A DNA stretch of 64,000 bases from Bacteroidales bacterium UBA6117 (GCA_002428385.1 DIWB01000003.1:1-64000), one strand, 5' to 3'. Counted from the first letter of the stretch, positions 8,593 through 18,164 are shown. Notes: a model not told the origin generated them from the letters alone. Translations and numbers: made by a program.

Positions 8593-10541
8593 CTGAATGG
8601 TACTATGGATGGTTGACCTGGTTCAAAATTGTAAGGTCTCAGCATTTGCTCTCCTGATACCATTAACGGGGTTGTGATTGAGTACGGCGGAACATTCGGA
8701 TAAAAACCCAGCCTGATCTGTAATGTGTTAAGGATGAGATTGTCGTTCCTTACTCTGAGGCCAAGTCCGAAGGCCGACACAAATTCGCCCCTTGCCACGA
8801 ACTGGTTAGTTCCGAAGAGAAATCCGGCATCGGCAAATCCGAATAATGCAAACCTGAAACCATAAAAATCAATCGGACTGAAAAGCACTGTTTCGAAGTT
8901 AAAGGCAAGTCTCTGGGTATTGCCAATTGAATCGTTCCGGAAGCCGGAAAAACCATCATCACAGATAAAGGTCAGTGATTCGTCGTAATACCTGTCAAAA
9001 CCCCGTGTATATTCAGCGTTTATAAAGTTCCTTATCCGGTATCTGCCTGTATAGAGAAGGTTCGAAATAAAATTGGCTCTGAACGAGAGGATGCCCTGTT
9101 CTGTTTTGTTATGGTTAATGAAGGTTCCGAAAGCGGCTGAATAATAAAGATAGCCCAATTTGTTAACCGATTCGCCCAGCGATACGGATGCCCCGGCGTA
9201 GTACCTGTTCTTGAATTCATTGAATTCGCGTCCGGCAGTAATATTAAACAAAAGTCCGTGAGGGATGTCTTCAGTGCGGCCATAGCCATAGATAAGGCTT
9301 GCCTTGTAGAATCTCTGGACTGAATAGGAGACAGAACCAAGGAAGAGGCGGTATTGCTGAAGATTGTGATAGGAGTCGGGATGGATATATGGATGCAGGA
9401 ATACATTATTATTGGTGTATCGCACTCCGACGATGAGCCGGGTGACCGACTTGTTGTCGATAAGGAAAGATCTTAGGAGCCAGTAATCCTGTAAATTATA
9501 TTTAACAGGATGCGGTTCGGGAAGGGAATCGAGATCCTCCGAGGTGATAGTTTTTCGGAGAGTAATGTTCCCCGCGTATTTTGTTGCCGAGCTTATCAGC
9601 CTGCGGCCGACATCTATTCCATAGGTCTTTCTGCCCAGCCCGTCGTGAAAGAATAATCCCAGGTTGGTAAAGGTTTTTCCCAGGTTGTTCACTTTGTAAT
9701 TTACTCCGAATCCGGGAGAATTTGTGGAGTCAATATCCCAGGGAACATCAATTCCGAATTCATGTCCCATTCCAAAGATATTCCGTTCGAACACGGATAC
9801 CTTTCCTTTTCCGACTCCTGCCAGGCTGGCCGATGCCCCGAGGGAGTATATATCTTTTGTAACAACTATAACATCTGCAAGAGAATCGGAAACGGGAACC
9901 ACCAGAATCCTTGCGTCGTCGATATAGGGCAGTTCCCTCAGGTATCTCTCGTTGTCACTCAGGGTAAGAGGGGAGATGGTGTCGCCTGACCTGAAAAGGA
10001 GGTTCTTCTTTATTATGAGCTCGTTGGTATTGAAGTGAGTTTTGTTAAGGAGTCTTTCTGTTCTGTTTGGTTCAAAGAAATCAGGAGTGTTAATGTTTGA
10101 GCCAAAGACATTCAGTCTTTTGATTTCTATATTTCTGATTTTCAGGCCCGAAGTATTCACGAATTTCTCTTCGCTTGAGCCTGAGATCTCTTTTGTAGTT
10201 TCGGGATCGCGGTTGATGATAATGAAATCGTAGAGCTTTTTGGTGACCAGTGTTTTGGAAGCCTTGTTCTTTAAGGAATCGAGGAAGATCATGGTGCGGT
10301 GTTCTCCGTTTCCGGCAGGTGGAATGAGTCTTGAAGCCTCTGAATTGCCGTTCTCCGGCAGCGACAGCCTTATCTTCCTGATATCAGGCAGAGGAAGACG
10401 CTCTTCTTTTTTACTTATTGCAGAATCTGCAGAAAATTGTCTCTGTGGGTAGGATGGCAGGAAAATAAGTAGAAATATCTGGAAGCAGAAGAATCTCCGG
10501 ATCAGCTGAAACCTTTTAATATCTTCATTTTCAGGTTTCAT
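8589..10541 (-). CDS. BamA/TamA-like outer-membrane protein with one POTRA domain
   Basis: About 650 residues. A hydrophobic N-terminal segment (FFCFQIFLLIFLPS) looks like a signal peptide; a POTRA-like module (about residues 140-220, with FRSGDTISPLTL and LRELPYIDDARILV) is followed by a long series of amphipathic strands ending in a surface-antigen (D15) barrel. The family inserts or exports proteins at the outer membrane, but this short one-POTRA form is not BamA itself and its substrate is unknown. I prefer the ATG at 10541 because starting at 10562 would deepen the overlap with the upstream gene from 11 to 32 bases. It is coupled to tilS downstream. Confidence 0.75.
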   Translation of the reverse strand: MKPENEDIKRFQLIRRFFCFQIFLLIFLPSYPQRQFSADSAISKKEERLPLPDIRKIRLSLPENGNSEASRLIPPAGNGEHRTMIFLDSLKNKASKTLVTKKLYDFIIINRDPETTKEISGSSEEKFVNTSGLKIRNIEIKRLNVFGSNINTPDFFEPNRTERLLNKTHFNTNELIIKKNLLFRSGDTISPLTLSDNERYLRELPYIDDARILVVPVSDSLADVIVVTKDIYSLGASASLAGVGKGKVSVFERNIFGMGHEFGIDVPWDIDSTNSPGFGVNYKVNNLGKTFTNLGLFFHDGLGRKTYGIDVGRRLISSATKYAGNITLRKTITSEDLDSLPEPHPVKYNLQDYWLLRSFLIDNKSVTRLIVGVRYTNNNVFLHPYIHPDSYHNLQQYRLFLGSVSYSVQRFYKASLIYGYGRTEDIPHGLLFNITAGREFNEFKNRYYAGASVSLGESVNKLGYLYYSAAFGTFINHNKTEQGILSFRANFISNLLYTGRYRIRNFINAEYTRGFDRYYDESLTFICDDGFSGFRNDSIGNTQRLAFNFETVLFSPIDFYGFRFALFGFADAGFLFGTNQFVARGEFVSAFGLGLRVRNDNLILNTLQIRLGFYPNVPPYSITTPLMVSGEQMLRPYNFEPGQPSIVPFR

Positions 10542-11241
10542 TCTGATTTTTGAGTAGAACATCGTCAGAGTTGAACTGGAATCCGAGACGTTTACCCGTT
10601 ATTATCCTGGAATGCTGTATTTTTTCTTCCGCCTGTCCGACTGTGGCAATTTTTACTGTATCGTACGGAGGTACGAGTAGATCAAATTCCAGGGAGTATT
10701 GGATAGCGGTAGATATTATTACCTGCAGGGAAGACCGGGTAATTGGCTCATTGCCGTAGTTCGAGAAGAGCATGCCCATCTGTCGTTTTCCTTCAACCAG
10801 GTACTGGTTTTCATGGTTAATGAAGATCCTCGCGATCAGGTATCCGAGATCGTCAAGCCTTGAGTATTTGAACGAATCGTACAGAAAGTTGTAAATATTG
10901 ATCATTCCCGAATACGCGTTGTTCTTGTTTTTCTGGATATACGGTGTTTTCCATGCCGGATGTTCCCTGTCGAACTGAAAGATATTTGAATGCATGCTGA
11001 ACAGAAGAAGATCGCCGGCTACCTTAAGTTGCGCATCGAAGCTGCTCCTGTCGGTATACTCCATTTTGATCCTTGAATCCACGTTCCCGAGGTTGTTGTT
11101 GACATCCCTGGACAGGTTTTTCAGTAAATCCTTTACTACATTGAACCATTCAAAGGTATTGTCGAATACTTTTTGTTTCAGCAGCGATTTCTCCTTTAGT
11201 GTGTTGATAATCTGAACTTTTTTATCTTCGGGTTCTGGCAT
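10531..11241 (-). CDS. Conserved-looking protein of unknown function
   Basis: A 236-residue protein I cannot assign to a family. It has no signal peptide, no membrane segment and no cysteine-rich site. The first third is charged and helical (KEKSLLKQKVFDNTFEWF), the middle is rich in Tyr, Phe and Asn, and the end (FDLLVPPYDTVKIATVG) suggests a small folded domain. It lies 65 bases downstream of proS and overlaps the start of the BamA-like gene, so it is likely expressed with both. A cytoplasmic partner of translation or envelope work is possible but unsupported. Confidence 0.6.
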   Translation of the reverse strand: MPEPEDKKVQIINTLKEKSLLKQKVFDNTFEWFNVVKDLLKNLSRDVNNNLGNVDSRIKMEYTDRSSFDAQLKVAGDLLLFSMHSNIFQFDREHPAWKTPYIQKNKNNAYSGMINIYNFLYDSFKYSRLDDLGYLIARIFINHENQYLVEGKRQMGMLFSNYGNEPITRSSLQVIISTAIQYSLEFDLLVPPYDTVKIATVGQAEEKIQHSRIITGKRLGFQFNSDDVLLKNQNET

Positions 11242-11306
11242 GACCGTAGGGTTAGTTAATAACGGAGCTCTAAAATAGCAAATATATCGCGAAATGCAGC
11301 TTTACT

Positions 11307-12782
11307 TTAGTATGATCTTGCAAAAAGGACGCGTCTTTTTGAGGGTAAGCCTGAGTAGATGCAAATGCCTTCTTCTTCAGGTGAGTCGAAAGGTATACAC
11401 CTGATGGTGGCCTTGGTCTCTTCCTTGATTTTTTCCTCTGTTTCTGATGTGCCGTCCCAGTGGGCCAGAATGAAGCCTCCTTTTTTCTCGATGATTTCAA
11501 TAAATTCTGTCCATGTGTCTATCCTGTATGTATTGTCAGCACGGAATTTCAATGCCTTTTGGAACAAATTGGCCTGGATATCCTCAAGCAGAGCCTTTAT
11601 CCTCTTCGGCAGCCCTTCTGATGAGACTGTTTCTTTTTCAAGAGTGTCGCGCCGGGCAATTTCCACTGTATTGTTTTCAATATCCCGCGGTCCGATGGCT
11701 ATCCTTACCGGAACACCCTTCAGCTCATAATCTGCGAATTTGAAACCCGGTTTAAGGTTATCGCGGTCGTCGTACTTCACTGAGATGCCCGCTTTCTGAA
11801 GTTCTGCCATAATTGTCCTGGCCTTTTCGCTGATAAGCTGAAGCTGTTCGTCAGTTTTGAAGATGGGGACAATTACAGTCTGGGTTGGAGCCAGCCTGGG
11901 TGGCAGGATAAGTCCTTTATTATCGGAGTGAGCCATTATCAGGGCTCCTACCATCCTTGTCGATACTCCCCACGAAGTAGCCCATACGTAATCGAGCTTC
12001 CCTGTCTTGTCAGTGAACTGAACATCGAAGGCTTTGGCAAAATTCTGACCAAGGAAATGGCTTGTTCCTGCCTGAAGGGCTTTCCCGTCCTGCATCAGGG
12101 CTTCAATTGTATAGGTGTCGATTGCCCCTGCAAAACGTTCGTTTTCCGTCTTGTATCCCCTGATGACGGGAAGCGCCATATAATTTTCAGCAAAGTCAGC
12201 ATATACATTTATCATCCTTTCTGTTTCCTCAACAGCTTCCTGACTTGTCGCGTGGGCTGTATGCCCCTCCTGCCAGAGAAACTCAGATGTCCTCAGGAAC
12301 AGACGGGTACGCATCTCCCATCTGACAACGTTCGCCCACTGGTTGATCAGAATCGGGAGGTCGCGGTAGGACTGGATCCAGTTTTTGTATGAATTCCAGA
12401 TAATCGTTTCGGAGGTGGGGCGGATTATGAGCTCTTCCTCCAGTTTAGCGGCAGGATCAACAACAATCCCCTTCCCATTCTCATCGTTTTTCAGCCTGTA
12501 GTGGGTGACAACTGCACACTCCTTGGCAAATCCTTCAACATGTGCTGCTTCCCTGCTGAAAAAAGATTTAGGTATAAAAAGAGGAAAATATGCATTGACA
12601 TGGCCTGTTGCCTTGAACATTTTGTCAAGTCCGGCCTGTATGTTTTCCCATATTGCATAACCATAGGGCTTGATAACCATGCAGCCCCTCACTGCCGAAT
12701 TCTCGGCAAGATCGGCTTTTATTACAAGGTCGTTGTACCATTGTGCATAATTGTCTTCCCTGTCTGTCAAAAACTTAGCCAT
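11307..12782 (-). CDS. proS: Prolyl-tRNA synthetase, archaeal/eukaryotic-like short type
   Basis: A 491-residue class II synthetase that charges tRNA-Pro. It lacks the large editing insertion of the usual bacterial ProRS and instead has the C-terminal extension of the archaeal/eukaryotic type, ending in the diagnostic LFARSY. Class II motifs are visible as [20 protein letters not shown] (motif 2) and, near residues 278-290, the region for motif 3. Bacteroidota commonly carry this type. It is the first gene of a string with an unknown gene, the BamA-like gene and tilS. Confidence 0.95.
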   Translation of the reverse strand: MAKFLTDREDNYAQWYNDLVIKADLAENSAVRGCMVIKPYGYAIWENIQAGLDKMFKATGHVNAYFPLFIPKSFFSREAAHVEGFAKECAVVTHYRLKNDENGKGIVVDPAAKLEEELIIRPTSETIIWNSYKNWIQSYRDLPILINQWANVVRWEMRTRLFLRTSEFLWQEGHTAHATSQEAVEETERMINVYADFAENYMALPVIRGYKTENERFAGAIDTYTIEALMQDGKALQAGTSHFLGQNFAKAFDVQFTDKTGKLDYVWATSWGVSTRMVGALIMAHSDNKGLILPPRLAPTQTVIVPIFKTDEQLQLISEKARTIMAELQKAGISVKYDDRDNLKPGFKFADYELKGVPVRIAIGPRDIENNTVEIARRDTLEKETVSSEGLPKRIKALLEDIQANLFQKALKFRADNTYRIDTWTEFIEIIEKKGGFILAHWDGTSETEEKIKEETKATIRCIPFDSPEEEGICIYSGLPSKRRVLFARSY

Positions 12783-12830
12783 TGTATGGTGTGGTATTTT
12801 AAATTGTTTGTATCATTTATAAGCCGGTCG

Positions 12831-12861
12831 TAAAAGTAGTTAAATATTGGAAATTTAAAAA
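12831..12861 (-). promoter_or_regulatory. Possible promoter of proS
   Basis: Read on the minus strand, TTTT at 12861-12858, 19 bases, then TACTTTTA at 12838-12831. The second element matches the Bacteroidota -7 consensus TAnnTTTG at all but the last base. The predicted leader would be about 45 bases. Confidence 0.35.
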
Positions 12862-12942
12862 AGCGGGTGTCCGCACGGGCAGTAAACAGCGGAGTTGCTT
12901 TGCCATGCAGACTAAAAGAGAATTATAAGCGTTTTGAAAATG

Positions 12943-12973
12943 ATTGTTACTTTGGCAAAAAGAATTAAATTTG
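12943..12973 (+). promoter_or_regulatory. Probable promoter of the Tyr/Ser/Gly-rich lipoprotein gene
   Basis: ATTG at 12943-12946, 19 bases, then a perfect TAAATTTG at 12966-12973, matching TTTG-N19-21-TAnnTTTG at all but one base. The leader would be about 100 bases. The rest of the 295-base gap between proS and this gene holds nothing else I recognise. Confidence 0.45.
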
Positions 12974-13077
12974 CTGAAACCTGAAGCCTGAGTAAAAATC
13001 TGGAAAACCTTGATACTTTGGTATGGATTTTGATATTTGTTGGTAAGTAAAGTAAACAAAAGGAAACAACAACCAAA

Positions 13078-14388
13078 ATGAAAGCAACAAATTACATATT
13101 CGGCCTTGCCCTTCTGACTCTCGCCTCCTGCTCTTCGGGGCTGTATGTGGGAACAGAATACGATGACCTGTATTTTGTGAGTTCCGATCAGCCTGTAACA
13201 AAGGCAAGAACAAGCGAGCGCAATCAGATTTCCGAAGACAATCTGAGATCAGGATCATATTACGACAACATCTATGCTGCCGACACCCTGGTATCGGAGG
13301 AATATTCCGATGCAGTCGACTATGCTGATGCGGGCAGTTATGACAACAGATACGATTATTATGACGGCTCCTACTCCGGAAGGCTGAACAGGTTTTACGG
13401 GAACTACTTCAACCCTTACTGGAGGGATCCATTCTACTCCAGCTTCTACCCGTCGTTCGGGTTCAATAGCTTCTACTCCGGATTTCCGTACTCATACTAC
13501 GATCCGTTCTACTACGATTACTACAGCCCTTATTCCTACGGAGGTTTTTACAGCCCCTACTCATACGGCGGGTACTATGGAATGGGAATGGGCATGGGAA
13601 TGGGAATGGGATATTACAGCCCATACTACAGCTCCTTCTATTCACCCTGGTACTACGGAGGCTATTACAGCCCCTACACATTCAACGACCGTGATGTGAA
13701 TTACGGAAGAAGGGAAAAACCAAGCAACATGTCTACCCGCTGGTCAGGCGGCAGCTCCACAGGAGCGTCCGGAACTTCCGGAACAGCATCATCCAGGAGA
13801 ACCACCGACCCGGCTTCCGGCACCGGAGTACCGGCCACCGGAACTGTTGGAACATCAACTTTGAGAAGGACTACCACCCCGGTCAGCGGTACTCAGCAGC
13901 CTGTAGCAGGTGAAAGAAGAACCACTACCCAGGGGGCCGGCAACACCGGAACTCAGTCAACCCAGACTAGAAGACCGGCTGCCACACGCCCTGAATACAA
14001 TTCAGTCAACAGGTCATACACTCCTACTTACACAAATCCAAGGGTTAGCACCAGGCCTTCATACAACAACACCAGGGTAAACAGCGGGACTACCACCACC
14101 AGGCCTTCCAGCTCTTCGACCCAGGGAAGAAGTAGTTCATCATATTCCGCTCCCTCCAGGTCAGGCTCGTCTTACAGCAACCCCGGCACCTATTCTGTTC
14201 CGTCAAGAAGAAGCTCAGGATCAGGATCATCCTACCCCGGCGGCAGTTCTTCCTACAGCGGAGGCAGCTCCGTGTCGAGGAGCAGCGGCTCATCATACTC
14301 AGGAGGTTCTTCCTACTCGGGTTCTTCATCCTCTGGCAGCTCTTCATCATCATCATCCGGCCGCTCTTCATCAGGAGGAAGAAGGTAA
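13078..14388 (+). CDS. Low-complexity Tyr/Gly/Ser-rich lipoprotein
   Basis: A 436-residue protein with a lipoprotein signal (LTLASC, Cys at about residue 19). The mature part has three zones: an acidic Asp/Tyr-rich start (to about residue 100); a Tyr/Phe/Pro/Gly zone with repeats of the type YSPYSYGGF and a run of Gly-Met pairs (about 100-215); and a basic Thr/Ser/Arg-rich zone that ends in nearly pure Ser/Gly/Tyr repeats (SSYSGGSS type). No folded domain is visible; it should be intrinsically disordered at the cell surface or in the periplasm. A FadL-like porin gene follows 77 bases later. Function unknown; an adhesive or matrix role is only a guess. Confidence 0.75.
   Translation: MKATNYIFGLALLTLASCSSGLYVGTEYDDLYFVSSDQPVTKARTSERNQISEDNLRSGSYYDNIYAADTLVSEEYSDAVDYADAGSYDNRYDYYDGSYSGRLNRFYGNYFNPYWRDPFYSSFYPSFGFNSFYSGFPYSYYDPFYYDYYSPYSYGGFYSPYSYGGYYGMGMGMGMGMGYYSPYYSSFYSPWYYGGYYSPYTFNDRDVNYGRREKPSNMSTRWSGGSSTGASGTSGTASSRRTTDPASGTGVPATGTVGTSTLRRTTTPVSGTQQPVAGERRTTTQGAGNTGTQSTQTRRPAATRPEYNSVNRSYTPTYTNPRVSTRPSYNNTRVNSGTTTTRPSSSSTQGRSSSSYSAPSRSGSSYSNPGTYSVPSRRSSGSGSSYPGGSSSYSGGSSVSRSSGSSYSGGSSYSGSSSSGSSSSSSSGRSSSGGRR
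13579..13608 (+). repeat. Five tandem GGAATG hexamers within a coding region
   Basis: Five in-frame hexamers (GGAATG, with one GGCATG) encode a run of five Gly-Met pairs in the lipoprotein. Changes in copy number would alter length by two residues without breaking the frame. Confidence 0.85.
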
Positions 14389-14465
14389 TTAATTTAATAA
14401 CACATTGATTATCAATACATTCCTTAATGGAATGCGGGTATTCTCTTAAATAAAAAGAAAAGATA

Positions 14466-15947
14466 ATGAAAAGGTCAGCCTTAATAATTGTAGCAGCATT
14501 GCTTACATTCACCGGACTCAAAGCCCAGAATGTAGATGATGCCCTAAGATACTCCCAGATCTTCTATACCGGTACAGCCAGGTTCATGTCGATGGGGGGG
14601 GCCTTCACAGCCCTCGGAGGCGATATGTCAACATTTAGCCAGAACCCTGCCGGAATCGGTGTGTTCAGATCTTCAGAAATATCACTGACACCGCAGCTTC
14701 TGCACGCAAAAACGTCAGCTAATTTCAACGGGATCTCCGATGATTATCTGTACAATTTTAACCTTGGCCAGGCAGGCGTTGTCGGAAACCTGATAAAGGG
14801 AAGCGGAACCACCGGATTGATCTCACTCAATGTCGGATACTCATTCAACAAGACGAACAACCTGAACAATACGGCACGTATTCAGGGAAACAGCGCAAAC
14901 AGCTCAATGGCCGATTACTGGGCTGATGAGGCTTACGGTATTTACTATGGCGATATCGGAGGCGCAGCAGGAATTGCTTACGATGCATGGATCATCGATA
15001 CTTTAAGAGATGCGAATGCCAGTTACTATGGTACGGTTTTTTCGAATTACGGCGACAATCCAACATCCGATTACGGTCAGAACATCAGGCGACTGATCAC
15101 CAACCAGGGATATACGGGTGAACATGCAATATCAATCGGTGGAAACTATTCAAACAAAGTGTATTTCGGAGCAACCCTGGGTATCAACACTATGAGGTAT
15201 ACCGGACATTATGAGCATCTTGAGAAAGCCGACTATTTCCTCGATTCACAGTTCAGCGATTTCTCTTATGTTGAGCATTTTGAAAATACAGGAACAGGGG
15301 TTAACCTCAAGATTGGAGCTATAATCAGACCGGTAGAGGAACTCAGGATAGGAGTTGCTTTCCATTCACCCACATTATATAAGATTAATGAGAGGTTCTA
15401 TGATAACATCTCTTCCAACTTCACCGATGGTGGCCATTATGAATTCTATAACGACGAGCTGGTTTATGAATATGCACTGACAACTCCTTTCAGGGTTCTT
15501 GCCGGTGTTGCTTACCAGATTGAAAAAACTGGTCTGCTTAGCGTTGATTATGAATTTGTTGATTACAGCATGGTTAAGTTCTCGGAAACAGGCGATGACT
15601 ATGATTACAGCGAGAAGAACCTTGATATAAAGAATACACTGCAACCTGCACATAACATCCGCGTTGGCGGCGAACTGAGGTTTAACAAACTGTACTTCAG
15701 GGGAGGATACGGCTATTACGGAAAAGTATTCAGGGAGGATGAGGTTAACAAGGATTTGTTCAACAGGTCAATTTCGGCAGGACTCGGCTTCAGGGAGCAG
15801 AACCTGAGTATCGACTTCGGCTTTACCAACATGAGGAACGAACAGAAATACATACTTTACGACTCTTACTACGAAACTGCAATGGCCAACCTGACTAACA
15901 CCAGGAATATGTTTTCGGTTACCCTTGGCTATAAATTTGGCTTCTGA
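14466..15947 (+). CDS. FadL/OmpP1-type outer-membrane transport protein
   Basis: A 493-residue outer-membrane beta-barrel with a clear signal peptide (IIVAALLTFTGLKAQN). The segment after cleavage, ARFMSMGGAFTALGGDMSTFSQNPAGIGVF, is the N-terminal plug hallmark of the OmpP1/FadL/TodX family, which moves hydrophobic substrates across the outer membrane. The protein ends in aromatic-ending strands and a final Phe (LGYKFGF), the barrel insertion signal. The substrate cannot be told. It follows the disordered lipoprotein gene and is closed by a strong terminator; the gap between the two genes (77 bases) contains no clear promoter, so they are probably co-transcribed. Confidence 0.88.
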   Translation: MKRSALIIVAALLTFTGLKAQNVDDALRYSQIFYTGTARFMSMGGAFTALGGDMSTFSQNPAGIGVFRSSEISLTPQLLHAKTSANFNGISDDYLYNFNLGQAGVVGNLIKGSGTTGLISLNVGYSFNKTNNLNNTARIQGNSANSSMADYWADEAYGIYYGDIGGAAGIAYDAWIIDTLRDANASYYGTVFSNYGDNPTSDYGQNIRRLITNQGYTGEHAISIGGNYSNKVYFGATLGINTMRYTGHYEHLEKADYFLDSQFSDFSYVEHFENTGTGVNLKIGAIIRPVEELRIGVAFHSPTLYKINERFYDNISSNFTDGGHYEFYNDELVYEYALTTPFRVLAGVAYQIEKTGLLSVDYEFVDYSMVKFSETGDDYDYSEKNLDIKNTLQPAHNIRVGGELRFNKLYFRGGYGYYGKVFREDEVNKDLFNRSISAGLGFREQNLSIDFGFTNMRNEQKYILYDSYYETAMANLTNTRNMFSVTLGYKFGF

Positions 15948-15965
15948 TTTACTTTACTGATTAAT

Positions 15966-15999
15966 AAAAAAACGGTGCCTGGCCAGGCACCGTTTTTAT
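15966..15999. terminator. Strong bidirectional terminator
   Basis: AACGGTGCCTGG at 15971-15982 is followed directly by its perfect complement to 15994, with A-run before and T-run after. It lies between the convergent FadL-like and wbqC-like genes and works as a rho-independent terminator in both directions. Confidence 0.93.
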
Positions 16000-16002
16000 T
16001 TG

Positions 16003-16605
16003 CTATAAAAACAAGGCTGCATCCGGACCAAGGTTGAAGATCAGATCGAGGATACTTAAACCCGGCACAAAACCGGCTTCTCCGAAAACCTGGATGTAAG
16101 GCTTTGAACTGAATACCTGTTCTCTTTTTGGTGAAATGCAGTACCTGTAATCCCCTGGCTTAAGGGTGGCCGGTTCAAACGATGAAGTGTAGTTTATACA
16201 CTTATTAATATTCAAAAGGGTGAGGCACTCCTGAAGCAGTTCCTGGTTAAGGTCGATAAGAAAACGATGTTTTTTTTGCAGAATGCTGAAGATGTTTTCG
16301 GAATAATAAAGGAAGTAAGGCGATCTTCCGTATGCTGATGTGAAGGCTCCTGTATGAACCTGTTGCCATCGTTTCGAATAATCAATCTGAATATCTTTTA
16401 CCGGCGCTTTTAACCTGTCGCCTTTCGTGACCGGCACGGAGAGGATCAGTACACCATTTGATGCAAGTATCATGCATCTGTTCCTGTAGGTTTGTTTGAG
16501 GTAGTTTTCTTCCCGTTCTAAAAATACGATTGCTGCATCCCGGATAAGCCTGAAATAGCAGGCCGGAGGAAAGTATGCCGTGGAAAGAAGCAGTTTGTCG
16601 GCCAT
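16003..16605 (-). CDS. WbqC-like family protein
   Basis: A 200-residue protein with the start typical of the WbqC-like family (STAYFPPACYFRLI, ending a first strand with conserved Pro-Pro) and the central KDIQIDYSKRWQQVHTGAF and YGRSPYFLYY segments. Members are found near polysaccharide genes or beside signal peptidase in Bacteroidota, but the reaction is not known. Here it is the last gene of the lar operon, starting 9 bases after larB, which may be chance stacking rather than shared function. The bidirectional terminator lies immediately downstream. Confidence 0.8.
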   Translation of the reverse strand: MADKLLLSTAYFPPACYFRLIRDAAIVFLEREENYLKQTYRNRCMILASNGVLILSVPVTKGDRLKAPVKDIQIDYSKRWQQVHTGAFTSAYGRSPYFLYYSENIFSILQKKHRFLIDLNQELLQECLTLLNINKCINYTSSFEPATLKPGDYRYCISPKREQVFSSKPYIQVFGEAGFVPGLSILDLIFNLGPDAALFL

Positions 16606-16614
16606 CAGGGCAGA

Positions 16615-17364
16615 TCACTTCATATGGTTAATCATGCTTGCAGAGAAGCCGGCGCCGAAACCATTGTCGATATTGACAACAGTCACCCCTGAGGAACAGC
16701 TTGTAAGCATTGCCAGCAGCGCCGATATGCCTCCGAAACTTGCTCCGTATCCAACGCTTGTGGGAACAGCGATAACGGGTGAGCTGACCAGTCCTCCGAC
16801 AACACTTGCAAGGGCTCCCTCCATGCCGGCAATTACAATTACCACACGGCATTTCCTTATTTCGGGGAGTTTATCCACAAGGCGGTGTATGCCGGCAACG
16901 CCTGCATCATATATCCTGAGAACGTTGTTCCCGAGAAGTTCTGCAGTGACGGCAGCCTCTTCAGCAACCGGTATGTCGGAGGTGCCTGCAGTGATAACCG
17001 CAATAGCAGTTTCGGGCCGTTTCATTTCGCGGAAAGGGATGCTTATGATTCGTGCCTCCGGATACCAGACGGCTTCGGGGAAAATTTCCTTCACCGCGTC
17101 GTACATTTCCCGGCCGGCCCTGGTTCCGATGACATTGTTCTTTTTCCCCGCCATCAGCCTGAAGATTCCAATGACCTGGTCGGTAGTCTTCCCTGCGCAG
17201 TATACTATTTCAGGATACCCTGTCCTGATCTCCCGGTGATTATCAATTTTTGCATACCCGAGATCGGTAAACGGAAAGTCGTGCAGAATGTCGAGTGCTT
17301 CCTCTACGCTTTTACTTCCGTCTTTTATCTCCCTGAGGAGTGTTTCAATGTCGTCCCTGTTCAT
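16615..17364 (-). CDS. larB: Nickel-pincer cofactor biosynthesis protein LarB (NaAD carboxylase/hydrolase)
   Basis: A 249-residue protein that carboxylates the pyridinium ring of nicotinic acid adenine dinucleotide and releases AMP, giving the dicarboxylated mononucleotide for the nickel-pincer cofactor. The C-terminal half is PurE-like, with TAGTSDIPVAEEAA, VVIAGMEGALASVV and SSPVIAVPTSVGYGASFGG in order; the N-terminal helical part is the LarB-specific extension. Its start overlaps the end of larE by 4 bases. This is the first step of the pathway although the gene is third in the operon. Confidence 0.93.
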   Translation of the reverse strand: MNRDDIETLLREIKDGSKSVEEALDILHDFPFTDLGYAKIDNHREIRTGYPEIVYCAGKTTDQVIGIFRLMAGKKNNVIGTRAGREMYDAVKEIFPEAVWYPEARIISIPFREMKRPETAIAVITAGTSDIPVAEEAAVTAELLGNNVLRIYDAGVAGIHRLVDKLPEIRKCRVVIVIAGMEGALASVVGGLVSSPVIAVPTSVGYGASFGGISALLAMLTSCSSGVTVVNIDNGFGAGFSASMINHMK

Positions 17365-18164
17365 GGTCTGGTGTTTTCAGGATCATAGGAGCCTGATCTG
17401 TATCCTTCGAGATCCAAAGATACATATCTGAATCCGATTTTCTTAAGTCCTGAGATAATAAGTTCTCTGTCAGGACTCTGAGTCATCTTGCTGAAATTGG
17501 CGGGGTGGCATTCTATCCGGGCCAGGTCGCCATGTATCCGGACCCTGGTTCCCGGATATCCGCTGGTTCGAAAGAAATCTTCCGCCTGTTCAACCATAAG
17601 GATCATTTCGGAAGTTACTGCAGTGTTATAAGGGATCCTGGTGAGCAGGCACGCCATAGAAGGTTTAGAGGCGATATTAAGTCCTTCTGCGGCCAGTAAA
17701 TCCCTGATGTCCTGTTTTGTGAGGCCAGCTTCCATCAGGGGGCTTCTGACGCCCAGCTCCTTAAGCGCCCTGATTCCAGGTCGGTGAGAGTTGGCATCAT
17801 CAGCGTTGGAGCCGTCGACGACGTGACTGAAACCGTTGTCAGCAGCAAAGCCAAGCAGTTGTCCGAACAGTATCTTTTTGCAGATGTAGCACCTGTCGGG
17901 TGGATTATTCCGGATTGGTTCAGGGAAGGAAAGATCCAATATACGGTGGCTGATTTTATGTGCCCTCGCAAATTCAGTAGCTTCTTCAATTTCCGAATCA
18001 GGCATATAGGGGGTACTGAGGGTGACTCCAGTTATTTTTTCTTTCAGGAGTGAATGTGCGCGAAGAAGGAGATATGAACTATCCACACCTCCTGAAAAAC
18101 CTACGACAAAGGAATTCAGATCAATAAGCAAACGGTCAAGTTTATCCCTTTTGTTTTCGGTCAT
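17361..18164 (-). CDS. larE: Sulfur-insertion protein LarE, three-cysteine type
   Basis: A 267-residue PP-loop enzyme that adenylates the dicarboxylated mononucleotide and replaces oxygen with sulfur to make the pincer. The ATP loop is SGGVDS at residues 24-29. It has Cys92 and Cys95 (RCYICK) and Cys172 (MACLLTR). Cys172 aligns with the sacrificial cysteine of the Lactiplantibacillus enzyme; enzymes with all three cysteines are known to bind a [4Fe-4S] cluster that passes sulfide catalytically, so this one is probably of that type. Both ends overlap neighbours by 4 bases, so larC, larE and larB are tightly coupled. Confidence 0.93.
   Translation of the reverse strand: MTENKRDKLDRLLIDLNSFVVGFSGGVDSSYLLLRAHSLLKEKITGVTLSTPYMPDSEIEEATEFARAHKISHRILDLSFPEPIRNNPPDRCYICKKILFGQLLGFAADNGFSHVVDGSNADDANSHRPGIRALKELGVRSPLMEAGLTKQDIRDLLAAEGLNIASKPSMACLLTRIPYNTAVTSEMILMVEQAEDFFRTSGYPGTRVRIHGDLARIECHPANFSKMTQSPDRELIISGLKKIGFRYVSLDLEGYRSGSYDPENTRP

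Noticed and set aside
13579..13608. Hexamer repeat as a phase-variation switch
   Set aside because: A 6-base unit keeps the reading frame, so it cannot turn the gene on and off.
13463..14521. Antisense open frames opposite the Tyr/Ser/Gly lipoprotein gene
   Set aside because: They are Arg/Ser/Cys-rich products of biased codons on the other strand, with no start context or domain.
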